Assembly (NCBI GenBank): GCA_025370075.1
Contig: CP073016.1
Location: 310,001-374,000, forward strand
DNA from: Chryseotalea sp. WA131a
GTDB lineage: Bacteria; Bacteroidota; Bacteroidia; Cytophagales; Cyclobacteriaceae
Length of the DNA stretch: 64,000 nt
Direction: 5' to 3'
Shown here: positions 24,328-33,322 of the stretch, piece after piece
Numbering within the stretch: position 1 is the stretch's first letter
How the letters are laid out: every line of letters begins with the position of its first letter
Position numbers and translations under genes: made by a program
The notes under the pieces: generated by a model
Databases searched by the model: none
What the model was told of the DNA's origin: nothing
Seen by the model: only the letters and a program-made list of their open reading frames with translations

Positions 24328-25851
24328 TCAATTTTTGATGACCACTTCTTCGGATGAGCGAACCCTAAGTGACAATAACGCACCTATTATCATACAAACG
24401 CCACCGAATACCAAAACATAGATGGTTTGACCGTTGAATACTTTGTTTAGCAAAAACCCTAAAACAGTTGCTGCCAATATTTGGGGGATTACAATGAAGA
24501 AGTTAAACACTCCCATGTAGTAACCCATTTTTTCGGAAGGCAACGAGCCTGAAAGCATGGCGTACGGAATAGAAAGAATGCTCGCCCAAGCAATCCCAAT
24601 TCCTACCATCGAGGCGAGTAACATATCGGGGTCTTTGATGAAGTAAATGGAAAGCAAACCTATACCACCGCACATCAACGCAATAAAGTGAGTCACTCTT
24701 CGGCTAGTATACTTGGCTAATATTGGTAAGAACAGAGCGGCTAATGCGGCAATGCCGTTGTAGATACCAAACAAAACACTCACCCAATCGGCTCCTTCGT
24801 TGTAGGCGGTTGAGGTGGTAGCAGTGGCGCCATAAATGTAACTCGTTACGGCAGGTGTTGTATAAATCCACATTGAGAATAAAGCAAACCAAGAAAAGAA
24901 TTGAACATAAGCTAAATCTACCATTGTTTTGGGCATGCTGTTTAAATCTTTTACCATGTGCACCATGCCTAGGTAGGAGCGACCTTGCCGAATGTAAAGC
25001 ACTGCTAATAAATGAACCATTCCGAAAATAAGAAGACCACCCCCCAACACGTAAAGTTCTTTTTCTAATTCCATGTAGTTGATAATCCATAGCAAAATGG
25101 TTCCCAATAGAACCAGCACCATTCCTACTTTTGATAAGAGTGTTTTTGTTCCTTCTTCATTATCAATTTTTCGTTTCTCTCTGTTTCGCAAATTTTGATG
25201 CTGAACTTCTGGCGGATATTCTTTAGTGGTGAACACCGTCCACATGACGGCAGTGAATAACATGAATGCACCTAGGTAAAAAGAATACTTTACGGAGTCG
25301 GGGATTTCCCCATCTGGCGCTGTATTGCTTACATGCAACCAATTGGTGAAAATGTATGGGAGAAAAGAGGCAACGATTGCACCAATGCCAATAAAAAAAC
25401 TTTGCATGGCAAAGCCAGTCGTACGTTGTGAAGGTGGCAGCATATCACCCACAAAAGCCCTGAAGGGTTCCATGCTAATGTTGATAGAGGCATCCATTAT
25501 CCAAAGTGTGCCCACGGCCATCCATAAAATATACGCATTGGGCATTAAACACAATCCGATGGAGGCGAGTATGGCACCGAGCGCAAAATAAGGTCTTCGT
25601 CTGCCCCACGTTGGATGCCAGGTACGGTCGCTATAGAAACCAATAATAGGTTGTACGATCAAACCGGTGATGGGAGCAGCCGACCAGAATAAAGCTAGGT
25701 TATCAGGCTCTGCACCGAGTGTAGAAAAAATCCGACTGGTGTTAGCGTTTTGCAATGCAAAGCCAAACTGTATTCCTAAAAAGCCAAAGCTCATGTTCCA
25801 GATTTGCCAGAAACTTAGTTGAGGCTTGGCGGCTGTATGCGTTATAGACAT
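24328..25851 (-). CDS. MFS sugar transporter of the SLC45/GPH type
   Basis: 507 residues, 12 likely membrane helices. PIIGFYSDRTWHPTWGRRRP after helix 2 is the GPH/SLC45 form of the MFS loop motif, and the protein starts with the LSFWQIWNMSFGFLGIQFGF helix typical of this group. Family members carry disaccharides such as maltose or sucrose with protons. No glycosidase gene is adjacent, so the substrate stays open. The 190-bp spacer to 26042 holds nothing recognisable. Confidence 0.88.
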   Translation of the reverse strand: MSITHTAAKPQLSFWQIWNMSFGFLGIQFGFALQNANTSRIFSTLGAEPDNLALFWSAAPITGLIVQPIIGFYSDRTWHPTWGRRRPYFALGAILASIGLCLMPNAYILWMAVGTLWIMDASINISMEPFRAFVGDMLPPSQRTTGFAMQSFFIGIGAIVASFLPYIFTNWLHVSNTAPDGEIPDSVKYSFYLGAFMLFTAVMWTVFTTKEYPPEVQHQNLRNREKRKIDNEEGTKTLLSKVGMVLVLLGTILLWIINYMELEKELYVLGGGLLIFGMVHLLAVLYIRQGRSYLGMVHMVKDLNSMPKTMVDLAYVQFFSWFALFSMWIYTTPAVTSYIYGATATTSTAYNEGADWVSVLFGIYNGIAALAALFLPILAKYTSRRVTHFIALMCGGIGLLSIYFIKDPDMLLASMVGIGIAWASILSIPYAMLSGSLPSEKMGYYMGVFNFFIVIPQILAATVLGFLLNKVFNGQTIYVLVFGGVCMIIGALLSLRVRSSEEVVIKN

Positions 25852-26041
25852 GTAGACAGGTTAAATTCAGGATTCAAGATATAGATTTTGCTGAAATGGT
25901 CAATGGATATTTTAAGCTGGGATGGTCAGATTTTTACCAGAACTGCTAAGCAATTGAATAACGAGTTGCCTGCTAATGGGCTTGAAGTACGGTGGACTCG
26001 AATATGAAGGCTTGGAATTCCTCGCAATGGTAGATTACCTC

Positions 26042-26437
26042 TTACTTTTTCCGTATGCTCATAAAATTTTTCGACTTTACTTTGTTGATGGCCATCGCCT
26101 CGCGCAAGTAGTATTTTACTTTAGCCACCGGTATTTTTTCGGCCGCTTCAAAATAGACTTTTTTGATGTGGGCGGTATCGTCACTAAAGAGTTTGTATTT
26201 GTCGTTGATCGATGCGCCTTCCACGAATCCCAAAATCACTTTCTTGGTTTTCTTTTCGTAATTGATGTAGCACAACAACCCATCTTTACAGTAAAAGGGG
26301 CAATTCCATTTGATGCTTTCCTCTACGGCTTTCACCGTTTCAAAAATTATATCGCGCAAAACTTCTAACGTTAGTTTCACGTCATCGCGTTGAGCAAAAA
26401 TATAGTTATCTACGGCTGAGCTATATCTTCTGTCCAC
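26042..26437 (-). CDS. DUF1801 domain protein
   Basis: 131 residues. The order of segments (LRDIIFETVKAVEESIKWNC, FYCKDGLLCYI, KKVILGFVEGA, and a basic tail) fits DUF1801/YdhG-like proteins. Their biochemical role is not established; the fold resembles that of phosphoribosyl- or iron-related YdhG proteins. Only 2 bp separate it from the upstream MFS gene, so both are likely co-transcribed. Confidence 0.7.
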   Translation of the reverse strand: MDRRYSSAVDNYIFAQRDDVKLTLEVLRDIIFETVKAVEESIKWNCPFYCKDGLLCYINYEKKTKKVILGFVEGASINDKYKLFSDDTAHIKKVYFEAAEKIPVAKVKYYLREAMAINKVKSKNFMSIRKK

Positions 26438-26439
26438 AC

Positions 26440-27630
26440 CTAAGCAGCCTTATACAATCGAATCCCGAAAAGGAAAATCACGACATAACAAATAATGGGC
26501 AGCAAATAGGCGTTGGCCACCCCATATTGATCGGCCACCCAACCCATTACCGGAGGGAACACCGCACCACCCACCACGCCCATCACAATGATAGACGCGG
26601 CTTTTTCTTTTAAATCGCCCAAGTTGCGCAAGCCCAAACCAAAAATGGTAGGGAACATGATCGAGAAGGTAAACTGCAAACCAATCAAACAGGCAAATGA
26701 AAACCAACCGATGTGTTGTGAAATACCGATGCAGAAGAGAATACTTCCCAACGAAAATAATGCAAGCAATCGATTGGGTGCTATAAAATTCATCAAATAC
26801 GTGCCAACAATTCTACCCACTAACATCATGGCCATGCTTAAACTAAAATAGTAAGCAGCCGATTCATCACTCATGCCGGGCATGTGCTTTACGGCATAGT
26901 TAATAAAGTATGCCCAAGTTCCACCTTGCGCGGCCACATTAAAAAACTGGGCGATGGCCGCCCACCGAAAATGCTTGATTTTGAAAAGGTCTTTGTACCC
27001 GCGGGTACTTTTGTCGATCGGTATTTGAACATTCGGAACTTTTACAAACCAAAAAGCAAATGCAATGGCCAGCACCACCAAGCCAATGGCGGCATACAGT
27101 ATTTTTACAGAAAATAAATCAGCTTGTGTTTCTCCTGTTAAGGTAGCGCGTAAAATAAAAAATCCACCGAGTAGTGGCCCAATAATAGTGCCCACCGCAT
27201 TGAAGGCCTGCGATAAATTTATTCGTTGCTCCGAGCGTTCCTCATCGCCCAACGATGCGCTGAAAGGATGAGCCACTGCCTCTAATGTTGCCAAGCCACA
27301 TGCCAAAACAAATAATGCTATTCTGAAAAACGTAAATGATTCTGCACCGGCTGCTGGAATAAAAAGAAAAGCTCCTATCGCATACAAGCACAAACCGACC
27401 AGCACGCCATTTTTGTAACCATATTTTTTCATCAGCCATCCAGCCGGAATTCCCATAACAAAGTAGGCACCAAAGAGTGAAAACTGGACGAGACCAGATT
27501 GTGCTAACGAAACATGCAATACTTTTTGAAAGTGCCGATTCAAAGCATCGCCCAACGAAAGTGCAATGCCCCACAATAAAAACAAGCTGGTAACAAAAAT
27601 ATAAGAGGGTAGGTACTGCTTGCGTACCAA
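26440..27630 (-). CDS. FucP-like sugar:proton symporter (FHS family)
   Basis: 396 residues, 12 predicted helices. FLLWGIALSLGDALNRHFQKVL near the N-terminus and FSLFGAYFVMGIPAGWLMKKYGYKNGVLVG are typical of the FHS group (L-fucose, glucose/galactose permeases). VAHPFSASLG and NLSQAFNAVGTIIGPLLGG add support. The sugar cannot be inferred from context, since no catabolic genes adjoin. The gene ends 2 bp before the DUF1801 start. Confidence 0.88.
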   Translation of the reverse strand: MVRKQYLPSYIFVTSLFLLWGIALSLGDALNRHFQKVLHVSLAQSGLVQFSLFGAYFVMGIPAGWLMKKYGYKNGVLVGLCLYAIGAFLFIPAAGAESFTFFRIALFVLACGLATLEAVAHPFSASLGDEERSEQRINLSQAFNAVGTIIGPLLGGFFILRATLTGETQADLFSVKILYAAIGLVVLAIAFAFWFVKVPNVQIPIDKSTRGYKDLFKIKHFRWAAIAQFFNVAAQGGTWAYFINYAVKHMPGMSDESAAYYFSLSMAMMLVGRIVGTYLMNFIAPNRLLALFSLGSILFCIGISQHIGWFSFACLIGLQFTFSIMFPTIFGLGLRNLGDLKEKAASIIVMGVVGGAVFPPVMGWVADQYGVANAYLLPIICYVVIFLFGIRLYKAA

Positions 27631-27657
27631 TGGGATTTTTCCATGTAGATTGAGAAG

Positions 27658-27834
27658 TTATTTGTCTGGCATTACGAAAGCCAAAATGATGTACAGCAAA
27701 AGGCCGGTGCCAAAAGTTAAAAAACCGACTACAAAAAGAACGCGCACAAGGGTAGGGTCTAAATCAAAGTATTCCCCTAGTCCGCTGCACACCCCAAATA
27801 GTTTTTTCTCTCCTTTTGTTAACCGTTTTGCCAT
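27658..27834 (-). CDS. PspC-domain small membrane protein
   Basis: 58 residues, ATG 27834. MAKRLTKGEKKLFGVCSGLG, then EYFDLDPTLVRVLFV and a membrane helix (VGFLTFGTGLLLYIILAFVM) give the full PspC domain. In other bacteria PspC domains take part in envelope stress responses; solo PspC proteins of this size are common in Bacteroidota, with unknown specific role. It sits 27 bp before the FucP-like gene start. Confidence 0.9.
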   Translation of the reverse strand: MAKRLTKGEKKLFGVCSGLGEYFDLDPTLVRVLFVVGFLTFGTGLLLYIILAFVMPDK

Positions 27835-27894
27835 AGCCTTAATTTTTATAAAAGAAATTTTAACATCTAAAACTACAATTTTTATAGGGAAATC

Positions 27895-29238
27895 CTATGA
27901 GCGCATCATAATTCTCCACCCAGCCGGATAGAGGTTGTTCAATCGGTTGCCCAATAAATTTACCCAACCCAGTGGCACACCTTCGTACATCACCAAAGCA
28001 AAACCCTTTTCGCCTTCACCAACGCTAAGCACATCTTTGCGTAAGTAAGCCAAGGCTTCTTCAAGGCTAAGATCTATTTTCTTAAATCGATCGGTGTGCA
28101 CGTGCACTGACAAGGCCAAGGCATGCTCGGGAATAAACTTATCATGCTTCTGGGTGGCCACGGCTGTGCCACGAATCACGGGTTTTAAAAGATGAAACAA
28201 GGTGTTTAGCGCTGAAAGATATGGTGTGGAGACGGAAAGAATGTATTCATCCCGTTGAACGAAGGTATGGTTGTGTGGCATCATCCAATCATGTAATGCC
28301 TCGTTTGCTTTTTTGCTAATGAGCGTAACATTATTTTTCAACCGAAAGCTTTTCGCTGGCTCATGTGATTTCTTCCGAACAATAGCTAAAAAAAAGCCTT
28401 CGCCATTCACCCGGTGCGGGTAACAACGGTACCCCAATACATTTCCATTTTTCACTTCTTCCACTCCCCAACTTGCCTCTAATTTTAAGGAAACAAATTC
28501 TACTTGCTTGTTATTAGCGAGCCATTGTAGATTCTGTTCGTTCTCTTCTTCGCTGTAGGTGCACGTGCTGTACAACAAAATTCCTTCTTCTTTTAATGAC
28601 GGCCACACATCGGCTACAATACGCTGTTGCCGTTGGGCGCATAACTGCACATTACCCACCGACCATTCTTTCATCGCAGCTTGGTCTTTGCGAAATAGTC
28701 CTTCGCCCGAGCAGGGCGCATCGACCACAATCAAATCAAAGAAACCGGGCAGCAACTGAAAGTCGATGGGGTCATTGCTGGTCACCAGTACATTTTCATA
28801 TCCCCATTTTTGAATATTCTCGGAAAGGACCGAGGCGCGCGCGCGAATCACCTCGTTACTGACCAAAAAAGAATCAGGAGAAAGCAAACTCAACAAGTGC
28901 GTGGATTTTCCTCCGGGTGCGGCACATAAGTCCAGTGCCACAATGGGCTGCGTTACTTCCATCGATTGCCTTACACCTTGTTCAATCAACATCGAGCTGG
29001 CCTCTTGCACGTAATAGACTCCCGCATGAAAAAGTGGATCGAGTGTAAACCGAGGGCGCTCCTCCAAATAATAACCCGCCTCCGTCCACGGAATTTTTTT
29101 TTCGGGTACCTTACTTTTTTTTAAAGGATTGAGGCGAATGCTGGTGGGCGAATTTTCTTGCAACGTTAATTGAAAAGCTGGCCACTGCTCTCGTAAGCGC
29201 GCGCGCATCCGTGTTTCAAAGTCGGGTGGGAGGGTCAT
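27895..29238 (-). CDS. rsmF: RsmF-like rRNA (cytosine-C5) methyltransferase
   Basis: 447 residues. The SAM-binding motif LDLCAAPGGKSTHL (about 122-135), the motif IV DAPCSGEGLFRKD (about 196-208) and the motif VI STCTYSEEENE (about 248-258) place it in the NOL1/NOP2/Sun family, with catalytic Cys residues in PCSGEG and TCTYS. The C-terminal extension, including a PUA-like end (ALVMYEGVPLGWVN), matches RsmF/YebU, which methylates C1407 of 16S rRNA in E. coli. The gene symbol is by similarity. Confidence 0.88.
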   Translation of the reverse strand: MTLPPDFETRMRARLREQWPAFQLTLQENSPTSIRLNPLKKSKVPEKKIPWTEAGYYLEERPRFTLDPLFHAGVYYVQEASSMLIEQGVRQSMEVTQPIVALDLCAAPGGKSTHLLSLLSPDSFLVSNEVIRARASVLSENIQKWGYENVLVTSNDPIDFQLLPGFFDLIVVDAPCSGEGLFRKDQAAMKEWSVGNVQLCAQRQQRIVADVWPSLKEEGILLYSTCTYSEEENEQNLQWLANNKQVEFVSLKLEASWGVEEVKNGNVLGYRCYPHRVNGEGFFLAIVRKKSHEPAKSFRLKNNVTLISKKANEALHDWMMPHNHTFVQRDEYILSVSTPYLSALNTLFHLLKPVIRGTAVATQKHDKFIPEHALALSVHVHTDRFKKIDLSLEEALAYLRKDVLSVGEGEKGFALVMYEGVPLGWVNLLGNRLNNLYPAGWRIMMRS

Positions 29239-29346
29239 TTCTTAAAGTAAAACAGCTTGCAAGTCCTTCAAGCATAAAGGTAATCAACGCCTTGAACTTC
29301 CAATTTCTAACCTCTAATTTCCAGTTTCCAACCTCACGCTTCGATT

Positions 29347-30000
29347 TCACTTCCACCCATGCTCTCCCAGCAGCGGCACAAAAGCAAAGTGGTCAAACTC
29401 TTCTTTTATCAGCTTGCCATTTTTTTTGGAGACGCGCACCATCTTCTGTTTCGTTTGGTCGCCCACAGGTATAATCATGATCCCACCTTCGGCCAATTGT
29501 TCGGTGAGGGCAGTGGGCACAATCGGTGCACCTGCGGTGACGATGATTTTATCGAACGGAGCTTTGGTGGGCAAACCCTTGCTGCCATCGCCAAAAAGAA
29601 AAAAAGGTTTGTAACCAAGCGTGGGCAGCAGCTCTTTTGTTTTTTCGTATAGCTTGCGCTGAAATTCTATGGTGTACACTTTCGCGCCCATCTCCACCAG
29701 CACGGCCGCTTGGTAGCCAGAGCCCGTGCCGACTTCCAATACTTTGTCGCCCGGTTTTATGTGAAGCTTCTCGGTTTGAAACGCCACCGTGTAGGGCTGC
29801 GAAATCGTCTGTCCCTCGCCAATGGGGAAGGCCTTGTCCTCGTAGGCGTGGGTCAGCAGGGCATCGTCAAAAAAAACGTGCCTGGGCACTTTTCCGATGG
29901 CTGAAAGCACTTTTTCGTCTAAAATGCCCTTTAAACGCAATTTCTTCACCAGTTGGTTGCGTAACCCTCGCTGACGGTAGTTTTCCTCTATCATCCTCAA
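29347..30000 (-). CDS. pcm: Protein-L-isoaspartate O-methyltransferase
   Basis: 217 residues. Motifs GEGQTISQPYTVA, VLEVGTGSGYQAAVL and PFDKIIVTAGAP in order, with the closing LIPVGDQ-like IMIIPVGDQ, define Pcm. It methylates isoaspartyl residues in damaged proteins, starting their repair. Start ATG at 30000. The spacer 29239-29346 holds nothing obvious. Confidence 0.93.
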   Translation of the reverse strand: MRMIEENYRQRGLRNQLVKKLRLKGILDEKVLSAIGKVPRHVFFDDALLTHAYEDKAFPIGEGQTISQPYTVAFQTEKLHIKPGDKVLEVGTGSGYQAAVLVEMGAKVYTIEFQRKLYEKTKELLPTLGYKPFFLFGDGSKGLPTKAPFDKIIVTAGAPIVPTALTEQLAEGGIMIIPVGDQTKQKMVRVSKKNGKLIKEEFDHFAFVPLLGEHGWK

Positions 30001-30071
30001 AAATTGAGATTTCAGCGTAAAAAAGGGCTTTTTTTATGGGTAAACAAAGTTTTGAAAAATCTTTAGGAAAA

Positions 30072-30146
30072 ATGAAACTCAAGCCCCTACTTTACGGTTC
30101 TCTAAAGCACAGTAAAAGCCTATTTGCCATAGCGTTTCGACTGTGA
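30072..30146 (+). CDS. Possible 24-residue peptide between a ribosome site and a terminator
   Basis: ATG 30072 is preceded by TTTAGGAAAA, a decent ribosome site, and the frame (MKLKPLLYGSLKHSKSLFAI) ends at TGA 30144, 5 bp before the hairpin terminator. The tight fit of ribosome site, frame and terminator is why it is listed; it could equally be a small RNA. No homologue known to me. Confidence 0.25.
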   Translation: MKLKPLLYGSLKHSKSLFAIAFRL

Positions 30147-30150
30147 TGAG

Positions 30151-30178
30151 AACCACGCCAAAAGCGTGGTTTTTTTTT
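30151..30178 (+). terminator. Intrinsic terminator with long T run
   Basis: AACCACGC and GCGTGGTT pair around CAAAA, followed by at least eight T. It points rightwards, so some short rightward transcript must end here; no large rightward gene precedes it. Confidence 0.85.
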
Positions 30179-30182
30179 GCAC

Positions 30183-30421
30183 GCCCTCCGAAGCCTTCTT
30201 TGACTGCCGAAGTTTTTAACGAAGGCAGTGGCGAAGGAGGGTTGCCGCCCTCCGAAGCCTTATTTGACTGCCGAAGTTTTTAACGAAGGCATTGGCGAAG
30301 GAGGGTTGCCGCCCTCCGAAGCCTTCTTTGACTGCCGAAGTTTTTAACGAAGGCAGTGGCGAAGGAGGGTTGCCGCCCTCCGAAGCCTTATTTAACTGCC
30401 AAAGTTTTTGACTGAGCTACT
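30183..30421. repeat. 64-bp tandem repeat, three full copies and a partial fourth
   Basis: Units start at 30183, 30247, 30311 and 30375. Copies 1-3 differ at only two or three bases (CTTCTTTG or CTTATTTG; AGGCAGTGG or AGGCATTGG). Each unit starts GCCCTCCGAAGCC and ends GGCGAAGGAGGG-TTGCC, so each can form its own stem (CCCTCC with GGAGGG, GCCTTC with GAAGGC). The array ends about 45 bp before the mod gene of the type III system. Confidence 0.9.
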
Positions 30422-30464
30422 GCCATGCGCCAACTGACGGAATTAAGTTCCTAAAAACTTATAT

Positions 30465-32429
30465 TTGAACAAACTCCACAGTAAACTCATGAACGGTGAA
30501 TCGCTGAACATTAAAGACGACAATCTCAACAAATTAAAATCTGTATTACCTGAGTTATTCAGTGAAGACCAACTCGATTGGGAAAAACTAAAAGCTCACT
30601 TGGGAGACAACATCGTAATTGCCAATGAGCGATATACTCTGAATTGGGCTGGCAAATCAGATGCCTTTAAGGCCTTGCAACAACCTACCACAGCGACACT
30701 TAAGCCATCTCCTGAAGAATCAATCAATTTTGAGACAACCGCAAATGTATTTATTGAAGGCGAGAACCTGGAGGTGCTTAAAGTATTGCAAAAATCCTAC
30801 TACGGAAAAGTAAAGTGCATTATTATAGACCCGCCTTATAACACAGGCAACGACAGTTTTATTTACCCCGACAGTTTTAAAGAAAACAAGGCCGACTACG
30901 AAAAACGTATTGGCGACAAAGACGAAGATGGCTACCTGATGAAGGAAGGCTACTTTAGAAAAAACAGCAAAGACAGCGGACACTTTCACAGCAATTGGCT
31001 GAGCATGATGTACCCACGATTGTTTTTGGCTAAAAACCTGATGCGCGATGACGGAGTAATCTTTATTCACATTGACGACAATGAAGTTCACAACCTCCGT
31101 TTGGTGATGAACGAGATTTTTGGCGAGGAAAATTTTGTGGCGCAAATTGTTTGGCAAAAGAAATATGCTGTTGCAAATGACGATGATGGGATTAGTGCAA
31201 CACATGATTATATTTTAGTATTCCAAAAATCACTTGAATTTGAAAGGAAACTATTGCCTAGAACAGAAAAGCAATTGATTCGCTATCAGAATCCAGATAA
31301 CGATTCAAGAGGGGAATGGTCTTCAAGCGAATACGTAAGTAGTAAATCCAAGACCGAACGTCCCACGCTGTGGTATCCAATTAAGCATCCAAAAACCAAT
31401 GAAGATGTTTGGCCAGACGAAAATGCCGTGTGGCGATACAGCAAAGAAAAGCATGAGAAGATGGTTTCCGAAAATCGATTGTATTGGGGGCCTGAGCAAT
31501 CATACAAAAAACCTCGTCTAAAAAGATTTTTATCTGAAATCCAGGAAGGTGTTGTGCCTAGCACTTGGTGGCCATTTGATGATGTGGGTCACAATGATGA
31601 AGGGCAAAAGGAAACAGCAGAACTGATGGGTAAGAAAATTTTTAGTACGCCCAAACCTGTTCGCTTAATTAAAAAGATAATCTCCATTGCAACAGAAAAA
31701 GATTCAGGTGATTTGATTCTGGACTTCTTCTCGGGCTCTGGAACAACGGCTCATGCCGTTTTGGAAATGAATATGGAAGTAAGTGGAAATCGAAAATTCA
31801 TCCTCGCCCAGTTACCTGAGTTGTGCGATGAGTCAAGCGAAGCCTTTAAATCTGGATTTAAAACTATTGCCGATATTTCAAAAGAGCGCGTCAGAAGAGT
31901 CATTCAGAAAATAAAAAAGGAAAAATCAGAAAAGCAGGATTTGTTTGAAAATGAAAATCTCGACTTGGGTTTTAAAGTTTTCAAACTATCTGCCTCAAAC
32001 TTCAAAATTTGGCGAGGAATTACGATAAAAAACCAGAGCGAAAAAGTTGGTATTGCTGCGGAGCCTGAAGAGAACTATAATGGAGATAAAGGACAAGAAA
32101 ACGATTTGATCGAACAATTGGAAATGTTTACCAATCCGGTAAAAGAGGGCAGCGAAAAAGAAAACATGCTGTATGAGTTGCTATTAAAGGCTGGCTATGC
32201 CCTTGCAGAAAAAATAGAAAAGCACCCGTTTTTCTATTCTGTAAAAGATAACGAACTGATTGTAGCGTTGGAGATGATGAGTCCAGAAGTGGTAGAAGTT
32301 ATCACGAAATCACTTCCCAAACCTAAGAAGGTGGTTACACTTGACATTCTTTTTGCAAATAATGACCAGTTAAAGACCAACACCGTGTTGCAGATGAAAG
32401 ATGCTGGTATTGACTTTAAAACAATATAA
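30465..32429 (+). CDS. mod: Type III restriction-modification methyltransferase (Mod)
   Basis: 654 residues from a TTG at 30465, or 646 from the ATG at 30489; the start is uncertain. DPPYNTG at 122-128 is the catalytic N6-adenine motif IV, and the SAM motif DFFSGSGTTAHAV follows near residue 425, the order of beta-class Mod enzymes. Between them lies the target recognition region, about 215-400, which sets the DNA sequence read. The C-terminal 130 residues are typical of the family. It is the first gene of mod-dinD-res and would both protect the host and guide the restriction subunit. Confidence 0.93.
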   Translation: MNKLHSKLMNGESLNIKDDNLNKLKSVLPELFSEDQLDWEKLKAHLGDNIVIANERYTLNWAGKSDAFKALQQPTTATLKPSPEESINFETTANVFIEGENLEVLKVLQKSYYGKVKCIIIDPPYNTGNDSFIYPDSFKENKADYEKRIGDKDEDGYLMKEGYFRKNSKDSGHFHSNWLSMMYPRLFLAKNLMRDDGVIFIHIDDNEVHNLRLVMNEIFGEENFVAQIVWQKKYAVANDDDGISATHDYILVFQKSLEFERKLLPRTEKQLIRYQNPDNDSRGEWSSSEYVSSKSKTERPTLWYPIKHPKTNEDVWPDENAVWRYSKEKHEKMVSENRLYWGPEQSYKKPRLKRFLSEIQEGVVPSTWWPFDDVGHNDEGQKETAELMGKKIFSTPKPVRLIKKIISIATEKDSGDLILDFFSGSGTTAHAVLEMNMEVSGNRKFILAQLPELCDESSEAFKSGFKTIADISKERVRRVIQKIKKEKSEKQDLFENENLDLGFKVFKLSASNFKIWRGITIKNQSEKVGIAAEPEENYNGDKGQENDLIEQLEMFTNPVKEGSEKENMLYELLLKAGYALAEKIEKHPFFYSVKDNELIVALEMMSPEVVEVITKSLPKPKKVVTLDILFANNDQLKTNTVLQMKDAGIDFKTI

Positions 32430-32431
32430 AT

Positions 32432-32459
32432 ACCATTTTGCTGGCGCTAGCAAAATGGT
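32432..32459 (+). terminator. Hairpin between mod and dinD
   Basis: ACCATTTTGCT (32432-32442) and AGCAAAATGGT (32449-32459) pair perfectly around GGCGCT. Only a GTTGTT follows, not a T run, so it is probably a weak attenuator or an mRNA processing signal within the operon. Confidence 0.55.
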
Positions 32460-32479
32460 GTTGTTAACAATAGAACAAT

Positions 32480-33322
32480 ATGGAGTCAGAGGCTATCAGA
32501 CAACTCACATCCGATTTTGAACTTGCCGTTCAGCAAACCGGAGACACAGAATATTGGTTTGCTCGTGATTTACAGGTGCTGCTGGGATATGAGCAATGGA
32601 GGAATTTTTTACAGGTTGTAGAAAAGGCAAAAACGGCCTGCCAGCAAAGTGGTCATCCGGTTGCCGACCATTTTGCCGATGTCAGCAAAATGGTTGATCT
32701 GGGTTCTGGAGCAAAACGTGAAATAGACGACATCATGCTTACCCGCTACGCTTGCTATTTAGTTGCCCAAAATGGAGATCCCCGGAAAGAACAGATAGCT
32801 TTTGCGCAGAATTATTTTGCGGTTCAAACCAGACGCGCTGAAATCATTGAGAAACGACTTCGAGAGTATGAGCGTGTTAAGGCACGTGAAAAACTCAGCC
32901 ACACAGAAAAGCAGTTGTCAGGAATTTTGTTTGAGCGAGGTGTAGACAACCAGGGCTTTGCTGTTATTCGCTCTAAAGGTGATCAGGCTTTGTTCAGGCT
33001 CTCAACACAACAGTTGAAGAAAAAATTGGGCGTACCCGAAAGCAGACCGGTTGCAGATTTTTTACCGACCATCAGCATAAAAGCCAAAGATTTAGCGGCT
33101 GAAATGACCAGCCTGAACGTGCAGAATAAGGATTTGAAAGGACAAAACCCTATTGAAAAAGAACATGTAGACAACAGCCGGGCGGTTCGAGAGATGCTTA
33201 CCAAAAGAGGCATAGTACCTGAAAATTTGCCACCAGCCGAGGATGTAAAGAAAGTGCAGCGCAGATTGGAAGGTGAAGAAAAGAACTTGTTGAAAGGAGC
33301 TAAAGGAAAAAGAAAGAAATGA
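32480..33322 (+). CDS. dinD: DinD-like DNA-damage-inducible protein
   Basis: 280 residues. The N-terminal segment YWFARDLQVLLGYEQWRNF, then SGHPVADHF and GAKREIDDIMLTRYACYL, is that of DinD (P63C/BRO-like N-terminal domain). E. coli DinD is SOS-induced and inhibits RecA strand exchange. Here the gene is placed between mod and res, overlaps res by 4 bp (ATGA type), and must be co-translated with it. The C-terminus is very basic (KGAKGKRKK). It may guard the cell when restriction breaks DNA; this is inference. Confidence 0.85.
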   Translation: MESEAIRQLTSDFELAVQQTGDTEYWFARDLQVLLGYEQWRNFLQVVEKAKTACQQSGHPVADHFADVSKMVDLGSGAKREIDDIMLTRYACYLVAQNGDPRKEQIAFAQNYFAVQTRRAEIIEKRLREYERVKAREKLSHTEKQLSGILFERGVDNQGFAVIRSKGDQALFRLSTQQLKKKLGVPESRPVADFLPTISIKAKDLAAEMTSLNVQNKDLKGQNPIEKEHVDNSRAVREMLTKRGIVPENLPPAEDVKKVQRRLEGEEKNLLKGAKGKRKK

